Below are positions 59,075 through 64,000 of a DNA stretch of 64,000 bases, piece by piece (within the stretch, counting starts at the first letter, position 1; the number at the start of each line of letters is the position of its first letter). This DNA comes from CAYYKK01 sp046351395 (GTDB lineage: Bacteria > Myxococcota_A > Polyangia > Polyangiales > Polyangiaceae): NCBI GenBank assembly GCA_046351395.1, contig JAXLYP010000020.1, positions 62,001 to 126,000 on the forward strand. Reading direction: 5' to 3'. A program made the position numbers and the translations under genes. The notes under the pieces are model-generated. The model worked only from the letters and a program-made list of their open reading frames with translations, made no database searches and was not told where the DNA came from.

Positions 59075-60325
59075 TCAGGGCTTCGCGTCTCGGATCGGCT
59101 CGCACTCGTAGAGCGCGTGGCAGAGCGACAGCGCGCGGGGCGAACGCACGCGAAAATCCATGCGGTTCATCACGTAGCCCACCGTCAGCTGTTGGACGGG
59201 GTCGGCCCACCCGAGCGCGCCCCCCATCCCCGCGTGGCCGAACGACTCCGGCGTGGGGCTGAAGACGTGGCGCTCCTCCTTGAGGAAGCCGTTCGACCAA
59301 CCGAGGGGCTTCTGGAGGACGCGGTCGCGCTCGGACCATCCCTCTCTGCGATACGCAGCCAGCAATGTCTGCGAACGAAGGTAGCGGCGCCCGCCGTGCT
59401 CGCCGCCGGACGCGAACGGCAAGTAGGCGCGAGCGAGCCCGCGCGCGGAGGACGTGCCGTTCCCCCAGGGCATCTCCGCGCGGCGGACCGGCAGATCGTT
59501 GTACGCGCGGATCCCGCCGGGGAGGTCGACGCGCGGATTCGTGAACGCGCGCCGCACCATCGAGTCGCGCCGGACGGTCGCGCGGAGGACGCGCGCCTCG
59601 TTCCCGTGCGGATCGAGCAGGAGCGAGCCCACCATCTTCGCGACGCGCGCGCCGTTGTTCGGCGGGTAGAGGGTCGCGACGCGCGCGTCCTCGGACTCGG
59701 GTGTCCCGATGAACGCGTCCGACCCGAGGGGGCCGAGGAGCTCCCTCCGCAGGAACGTCCCCATCGACTCGGAGGCGATCGACTGGAAGAGCTCGCGCGC
59801 GTAGAGGCCGAACGTGAGCGCGTGGTACCCCTGATCCTCGCCTGGCACCCACGCGGGCCGCTGAGCCTCGAGGGCGTCGCGCACCTTCCCGGGCCCCGCG
59901 GGAGACAGACAATCGGACAGCCCGAGCGGCGCGTCGAGGCCGGCGAGGCCCCCGCGATGCCCGAGCAGCGTGCGGACCCGCATGCCCTCCTTTCCGTGCT
60001 TCGCGAACCCGGGCCAGTACGCGCCGACCTCGCGATCCCAATCGAGCCTTCCGCGGTCGGCCAGCAGGTAGAGCGCCATCGCCGCGAGGCCCTTGCTCAC
60101 GGAGAACACGTTGATGCGCGTGTCGTGCTCCCACCGCCGCCCGCTCGCGACGTCGGCGAGACCGCCCGCGAGGTCCACGACGCAATGCCCGCGGTGGTAG
60201 ATGGTGAGGGCGGCGCCGATCTCCTCGCCCGTCGCGAGGTTCGCCTCGAAGGCGCGCGCCACGGGCTCGAACCCCTGCGCGTACGTGCCGCGCGACCGTC
60301 CCGTCGCGAATCGGGGCACGCTCAT
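59075..60325 (-). CDS. Serine hydrolase of the beta-lactamase class C / EstB type
   Basis: ATG 60325 gives 416 residues. The SxxK motif S-V-S-K (Ser75, Lys78) and Y-H-A at Tyr167 in the place of Y-x-N are visible, with a late F-G-H-A-G-M-G-G replacing K-T-G. This composition is typical of EstB-like esterases and transpeptidase-like hydrolases rather than true beta-lactamases. No signal peptide. It is convergent with nothing nearby but lies between the DUF3108 gene and the radical SAM gene. A palindromic element (60501-60659) sits upstream. Confidence 0.88.
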   Translation of the reverse strand: MSVPRFATGRSRGTYAQGFEPVARAFEANLATGEEIGAALTIYHRGHCVVDLAGGLADVASGRRWEHDTRINVFSVSKGLAAMALYLLADRGRLDWDREVGAYWPGFAKHGKEGMRVRTLLGHRGGLAGLDAPLGLSDCLSPAGPGKVRDALEAQRPAWVPGEDQGYHALTFGLYARELFQSIASESMGTFLRRELLGPLGSDAFIGTPESEDARVATLYPPNNGARVAKMVGSLLLDPHGNEARVLRATVRRDSMVRRAFTNPRVDLPGGIRAYNDLPVRRAEMPWGNGTSSARGLARAYLPFASGGEHGGRRYLRSQTLLAAYRREGWSERDRVLQKPLGWSNGFLKEERHVFSPTPESFGHAGMGGALGWADPVQQLTVGYVMNRMDFRVRSPRALSLCHALYECEPIRDAKP

Positions 60326-60500
60326 GCGCCGCCCAGGGCGGGGCGCGGGCCGCGGGCACGGTGGATCGCAACGTCGTCGGTGTGGGTCATGGCACCTCGG
60401 GTGTCGGGCGGTCCGAGCCGCCGCGCGCGCCGATGATACGTCGATCGAGGAGCGTGGGCGCGCCGAGCGCGTCCGCCTCGTGGGGCACCGGCCCGCGCGT

Positions 60501-60659
60501 AGGGCGCGTCCGGAAATAAGTGGCTGCACCGAGGGCGACGATGCGCCCCGCGGCCAAGGCGCGACGACGATGAATAGTGGGGCTATTTTGAGGAGGAGTA
60601 ACGCCGGCCGCGGGGATGCAGCGTCGGCCGAATGCGCCAGTTATTTCCGGACGCGCCCT
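60501..60659 (-). repeat. Palindromic ~159-bp MITE/REP-like element, copy A
   Basis: The ends are 24-bp inverted repeats with one mismatch (60501-60524 and 60636-60659; AGGGCGCGTCCGG-AAATAA core). Inner arms CCCCGCGGCC (60546-60555) and GGCCGCGGGG (60606-60615) extend the pairing, so the whole element can fold as one hairpin. The centre includes a smaller AT-rich hairpin. Its reverse complement is homologous to 41065-41217. It fills the 388-bp gap between the serine hydrolase start and the DUF3108 gene stop, with no coding. Confidence 0.85.
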
Positions 60660-60713
60660 TAGCGACGATTCGCGAGAGGAGCCGTTCGAGACACTCCGCC
60701 GACGAGCGACCCG

Positions 60714-61808
60714 CTATTTGATGATCTTGTCGACCGCGTCCTTCTCGTCTTTGTCTTCGTCCGCCTCGCGTGGCGCGGGCCTCGGCTTGGCGGGCTTGGC
60801 CGGCTTCGAGGGCTTCGCCTCCGCCGCCTTCTGCTTGTCCTGCTCGCGCTGCTTCTTGCGCGCGCCCACCTTGTCGACGAGGGTCTTCTCGTCGAACAGG
60901 GGTTCGCACGGGGCGCTGGGATCGTCCTTGACCTCCTCGCGCGCGTACGACGTCAGCTCGATCGTGATCTTCGCGACGGCGGTCTCGAGGAGGATGCGGA
61001 GGGGCGCGTGGCGCTCGTCGTCCGAGAACCAGATCGTGAAGTGCCGCGCCGAGGTCGTCGACGAGGGCGTGAGGTTCTTGCCGGAGAGCTTCTGCGCGAT
61101 GCCCTCGATGCGGAGCGCCTTCTCCTCGCCTCGCTCCGTCGAGAGCACCTCGCCGCCGACGAACGTGAGCTGCGCGCGCCACGCGTAGCGCCCGGAGACC
61201 GTGTAGAGCCAGCCCGTGGTGCCATCGGGCGGGTGCCAGTTGCGGACGTACCCAAGGACCGACTCCGCGTCGTGCGGGATGCCTTCGATCGGGAGCGCCA
61301 CCTCGCCGAAGAGGGGCTTCTGCTCCTTCTCTTTCACCGTCCGCGTCTGCTGATATTGGAAGCGCGAGGGGTAAAACAGGGACTCGACGATCGTCCGCTC
61401 GTCCCCGATCACGGTGTCCCCCCAGCCGGAGATCGGGGTCCCCGTGTCGAGCTGGACGAGGCTCTTCGTGGCGATGGAGGCGGTCTTGAGGAGCTTGCCG
61501 ACGCCCACGCTCTCCGCCTCGAGCTCCACGCGCACCGCGGGGACCCCCTTCGCGTCGCACGCTTTGACCGCGCGGAGCTCGCCTCGGCCGACGACGATCG
61601 AGTCCAGGTAGACGTCCGCCTTCATGACCTCGCCCGGGAGGAACGCCGTCCCGACGGAGCGGATCGCGTTCGGGGCGGGCGTGGCGTTCGCCTCGGCGGC
61701 CTCCTGCTCGATCGGCGTCGGGAAGAAGTATTGGCATCCGAGCTGGGGGAGCAGCGCGAGCGCGGCGGCGGCGGCGAACCAAGGAAGGCGCTTCATGGGG
61801 CGATTCAT
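60714..61808 (-). CDS. DUF3108-like lipoprotein with Lys-rich tail
   Basis: ATG 61808 (overlapping the upstream TGA as ATGA) gives 364 residues with lipobox Q-L-G-C. The middle domain (about 50-300) is beta-rich with F-L-P-G-E-V-M-K-A-D-V-Y and Y-P-S-R-F-Q-Y segments resembling DUF3108. The last 60 residues are Lys/Ala/Pro/Glu-rich (Q-K-A-A-E-A-K-P-S-K-P-A-K). Likely a periplasmic envelope protein; no enzymatic signature. Third gene of the protease/phosphatase operon. Confidence 0.72.
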   Translation of the reverse strand: MNRPMKRLPWFAAAAALALLPQLGCQYFFPTPIEQEAAEANATPAPNAIRSVGTAFLPGEVMKADVYLDSIVVGRGELRAVKACDAKGVPAVRVELEAESVGVGKLLKTASIATKSLVQLDTGTPISGWGDTVIGDERTIVESLFYPSRFQYQQTRTVKEKEQKPLFGEVALPIEGIPHDAESVLGYVRNWHPPDGTTGWLYTVSGRYAWRAQLTFVGGEVLSTERGEEKALRIEGIAQKLSGKNLTPSSTTSARHFTIWFSDDERHAPLRILLETAVAKITIELTSYAREEVKDDPSAPCEPLFDEKTLVDKVGARKKQREQDKQKAAEAKPSKPAKPAKPRPAPREADEDKDEKDAVDKIIK

Positions 61809-62497
61809 CGGGTGCGAAGCTCCTTGGGGAGGTGCTCGCATTCGTTCTGTGACCGGAGGCTGACGACCGACGCTCCGCCGAGGGGGATGACCCGGAGCCG
61901 GACGAAGCTCGCGTGGTTCAACGTAATCGCCTCCCACACCCAGGGAACCGTCTGCATGCCGAGGAGCAGGCTCGTGACGAGCGCGTTCGTGCCGCCGTGC
62001 GCGACGATGACGATCCGCCCGGGATCGCGGACCTGGCGAAAGCGCGGGTGACGCGACGCCGGATCGAGGGGCTCGACGCCGCGCGCGCGGAGCAGGTCGA
62101 ACAGGCACGCGCGGACGCGCGCCTCGAAGTCGTGGAACGTCTCGCCCCCGTCCGCGCCGCTCCACCACGAGTCGAGCGGGCGCTCGCGCATCTTCCGGAA
62201 GCGATCCGCGACCTCGATCGGATCGAGCGACGTCCAGTCGGGGAGCCTGAACTCCGTGAGGTCGTCGATGACGAGCGGCGTGAGGCCGAGCGCGTGGGCG
62301 AACGGCTCCGCGGTCTCCCGGGCCCTGCGCGCGGGCGACACGATCAGCTCGGCCGGCTTCTTCTTCGATCCCGCGAGCGCCTCCGCGGCGAGCTTCGCCT
62401 GCGCGCGCCCGCGAGGGGTGAGGGCGGGATCCATCTCCGGCCGGCCGTCGTCCGACACCCATTTCGGCTCACCGTGGCGAACCAAGACAAGCTCCAT
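61805..62497 (-). CDS. Histidine phosphatase family protein
   Basis: The 230-residue protein begins with the R-H-G motif (V-R-H-G-E-P) and has S-P-A-R-R-A-R-E-T-A (phosphate-binding) and V-A-H-G-G-T-N-A (second catalytic His), the three signatures of the branch I phosphoglycerate mutase-like histidine phosphatases. It is soluble and has the small family size, so a phosphomonoesterase with unknown substrate is likely. Start ATG 62497 lies 6 nt after the protease stop and the stop overlaps the DUF3108 gene. Confidence 0.92.
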   Translation of the reverse strand: MELVLVRHGEPKWVSDDGRPEMDPALTPRGRAQAKLAAEALAGSKKKPAELIVSPARRARETAEPFAHALGLTPLVIDDLTEFRLPDWTSLDPIEVADRFRKMRERPLDSWWSGADGGETFHDFEARVRACLFDLLRARGVEPLDPASRHPRFRQVRDPGRIVIVAHGGTNALVTSLLLGMQTVPWVWEAITLNHASFVRLRVIPLGGASVVSLRSQNECEHLPKELRTR

Positions 62498-62503
62498 GAT
62501 CTC

Positions 62504-63571
62504 CTACGTTAGCAGGACCGGTCGGCGCGGCTCTCGGCCGCGAGCAGGCTGAACGCGTCTCCTTGCTGCTCCGCTTCGGCTCCTCGAGCGCGCGGCGAGC
62601 GCCGCGACGAGGGATGTGAGCGGGAGGAGCGCGCGCGGGTCGACATCATGAAGGGCCGGCCCGGGAGCGGCGGCGCACCCCTCCTCGATGGTGGGTGGGG
62701 ACTCCTTCGGCGGCGGCTCGACGGGCTGGGGCGCCGCCCAGTCGGGGGGATCGTACCCGCCGATCTCCGCGGCGTGGACCGCGCCGTCGCGAAGGAACCC
62801 CTCGTGCGCGTCGATCGACGTGTAGACGAGCTCGTCCGGGAGGGTGCTCGCGCCCGGGTACTCGAGGTGACGCACGAACACGCCGGTCACCTCGCCGTTC
62901 GACGTGAGCGCGGGGCTGCCCGAGTCACCGGGCCGACCGCCCGTGTGGGCGACGGACGGGTGCCCGATCCACTCGAGCGCGCCGGTGAACGACTTCCCGC
63001 AATCGCCGACGCAGAACCCCGTGAGACCGTCGAGCCTGCGGCGCGTGCCGATCCCCGCGCCGTCGCCCGACTGCCCATACCCTACGGCGGCGAACGCTTC
63101 GCCGACCGACATCGGCGCGTCGAGGCGCGGGAGGAGGAGGAGCCCGTCCGCGATGGGCTCTTTGAGGAGGACGAGCGCGATGTCCCGATCGCAGAGCGAC
63201 TCCCCAGGCACGGCGGGGGTGAGGACCTCCTGGACCTCCGCGTAGTCCCCAGTCGTCTGCGGGGCGACCGTCGCGTGCGTGTAGAGGAGCTTCGAGGTGT
63301 CCACCACGCCGCCGAACGTGAACGCCGCGCACGTCTGGCCCGAGGTCGCGGTGGTGGACACGCAGTGCGCCGCCGTGAGCACGAGGTTCGGCGCAATCCT
63401 CGCACCGCTGCAGAGCTCGTTGATCGCGGTGTTCGCGAGCGCGACGACCGCCGTGTCGGACTCGTCGATCGCGCCGCCCTCGATCGCGGCGGGCGCCGAG
63501 ATCGTGGGCTCCTCCACGCTGCACCCAGCGCCCAGCAGGACCGAGAGGAGGAGCGGGAGGCCCGAGCGCAC
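62504..63571 (-). CDS. Trypsin-like serine protease with MYXO-CTERM-like tail
   Basis: GTG 63571 (GGAGAG just upstream) gives 355 residues with a signal and lipobox-like G-A-G-C. The chymotrypsin triad is visible: L-T-A-A-H-C (His), D-I-A-L-V (Asp) and G-D-S-G-S-P (Ser). The C-terminus has E-G-C-A-A-A-P-G-P, a hydrophobic stretch A-L-L-P-L-T-S-L-V-A-A-L-A and an Arg-rich end, as in MYXO-CTERM sorting signals, though the tail is longer than usual. Probably an exported surface protease. First gene of the operon with the phosphatase and DUF3108 lipoprotein. Confidence 0.88.
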   Translation of the reverse strand: MRSGLPLLLSVLLGAGCSVEEPTISAPAAIEGGAIDESDTAVVALANTAINELCSGARIAPNLVLTAAHCVSTTATSGQTCAAFTFGGVVDTSKLLYTHATVAPQTTGDYAEVQEVLTPAVPGESLCDRDIALVLLKEPIADGLLLLPRLDAPMSVGEAFAAVGYGQSGDGAGIGTRRRLDGLTGFCVGDCGKSFTGALEWIGHPSVAHTGGRPGDSGSPALTSNGEVTGVFVRHLEYPGASTLPDELVYTSIDAHEGFLRDGAVHAAEIGGYDPPDWAAPQPVEPPPKESPPTIEEGCAAAPGPALHDVDPRALLPLTSLVAALAARSRSRSGAARRRVQPARGREPRRPVLLT

Positions 63572-63643
63572 CTCTCCTGCATAGCACCCGCTCCGCCGTC
63601 AGGCGCCTTGACCGCGCGCCCCCGGCGCGCGACGAACCCTCGC

Positions 63644-64000
63644 ATGAAGCTGTTCGACACGTTCGTCAAGGTGGTTGACCGAACGGATCTGCTCCTCGAC
63701 AAGGTGCGCAAGACCCCGCGCAAGCGGCTCGACGTCGTGCCCGAGCCGATCGCGGTGCACGATCCCTTCGCGCCGGTCGAGGCCGCGCCCAAAGCGCCCG
63801 AGGCGCCGCGCGAGGTTCCGCTCGGCGATCCCGCGCTCGCCGCGCAGGTCTACGGCAAGCGGACGTGCGAGTGGTCCGGGCGCGCGGTGCAGCTCCTCCG
63901 CGAAGGCGGCGTGGACGCGCGCTTCATCAATTTGGACGAGCCCGAGCACCGGCACCTCGAGGTGAAGCTCGTCGCGGCGACGAAGCAGTACACGCTGCCC
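63644..64000 (+). CDS. Glutaredoxin-like protein, C-terminus beyond window
   Basis: ATG 63644 gives at least 119 residues before the right edge. After a variable N-terminus (Pro/Ala/Glu-rich, about 1-65) comes V-Y-G-K-R-T-C-E-W-S-G-R-A-V-Q-L-L and D-A-R-F-I-N-L-D, the betaalphabeta start of a glutaredoxin fold with C-E-W-S in place of C-P-Y-C. The remainder, including the T-V-P region, is cut off. Divergent from the protease operon. Confidence 0.65.
   Translation, partial: MKLFDTFVKVVDRTDLLLDKVRKTPRKRLDVVPEPIAVHDPFAPVEAAPKAPEAPREVPLGDPALAAQVYGKRTCEWSGRAVQLLREGGVDARFINLDEPEHRHLEVKLVAATKQYTLP

Noticed and set aside
62504..62580. Possible frameshift at the protease C-terminus
   Set aside because: The Arg-rich end is compatible with a MYXO-CTERM-type tail and no alternative frame is clearly better.
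1..64000. tRNA, rRNA, CRISPR arrays, integrase or transposase genes
   Set aside because: None could be recognised on either strand; the repeats found are palindromic elements without coding capacity.

Overview
The window is very GC-rich (roughly 70% or more) with gene-dense, strongly third-position-GC-biased coding. It carries Ser/Thr kinases with a C-terminal membrane anchor, AgmX/PglI-type and LA_2272-type secreted proteins, a MYXO-CTERM-like protease tail and a very high density of lipoproteins. This points to a myxobacterium, probably of the Polyangiales type; that is inference from gene content, because no rRNA or tRNA gene is present. About 54 protein genes are supported, running off both edges. 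I saw no CRISPR array, insertion sequence with a transposase, phage or plasmid gene.

Layout. 1-9.5 kb: an edge lipoprotein, an MFS transporter, a membrane glycosyltransferase that appears frameshifted, two Ser/Thr kinases flanking three secreted or anchored TPR/propeller proteins. 9.5-16 kb: a full-length Lhr-type helicase directly followed by an AgmX-type secreted protein. 17-21.4 kb: a tightly coupled minus-strand operon (beta-propeller di-haem cytochrome, small secreted protein, Cys-rich lipoprotein). 21.5-25.2 kb: an HSDL2-like dehydrogenase, a lipoprotein with a somatomedin-B-like domain, an AraC/VOC pair and a lipoprotein. 25.3-30.9 kb: a copper-monooxygenase-like lipoprotein and a surface-repeat protein / ECF sigma / anti-sigma-like operon. 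31-41 kb: secreted proteins, a three-haem lipoprotein, two more kinases, an AI-2E permease with a HIT protein, and a divergent SDR/AraC pair sharing an elaborate palindromic operator. 41-48 kb: rpsA with clear promoter and terminator, a cycloeucalenol-cycloisomerase-like membrane protein, and a serine hydrolase whose reading frame is broken twice. 48-57 kb: a second Lhr-type helicase, a TPR lipoprotein, and an ATP-grasp / M1 metallopeptidase pair. 57-64 kb: a radical SAM enzyme, a beta-lactamase-like serine hydrolase, a protease/phosphatase/DUF3108-like operon, and a glutaredoxin-like protein at the edge.

The main signals not explained by the genes are: (1) two copies of a ~155-bp palindromic, MITE/REP-like element at 41065-41217 and 60501-60659, each starting about 55-60 nt after a stop codon and in the same orientation to that gene; (2) a nonamer A-N-TGTCTGC, far more frequent than base composition predicts, that sits in genes on both strands and in several frames at the price of rare AT-ending codons; (3) a 42-bp four-half-site palindrome between the divergent AraC and SDR genes; (4) a group of genes whose start codon follows a TANNNT hexamer by only 6-9 nt with no ribosome-binding site, suggesting leaderless transcripts; (5) a eukaryote-like sterol enzyme homologue.
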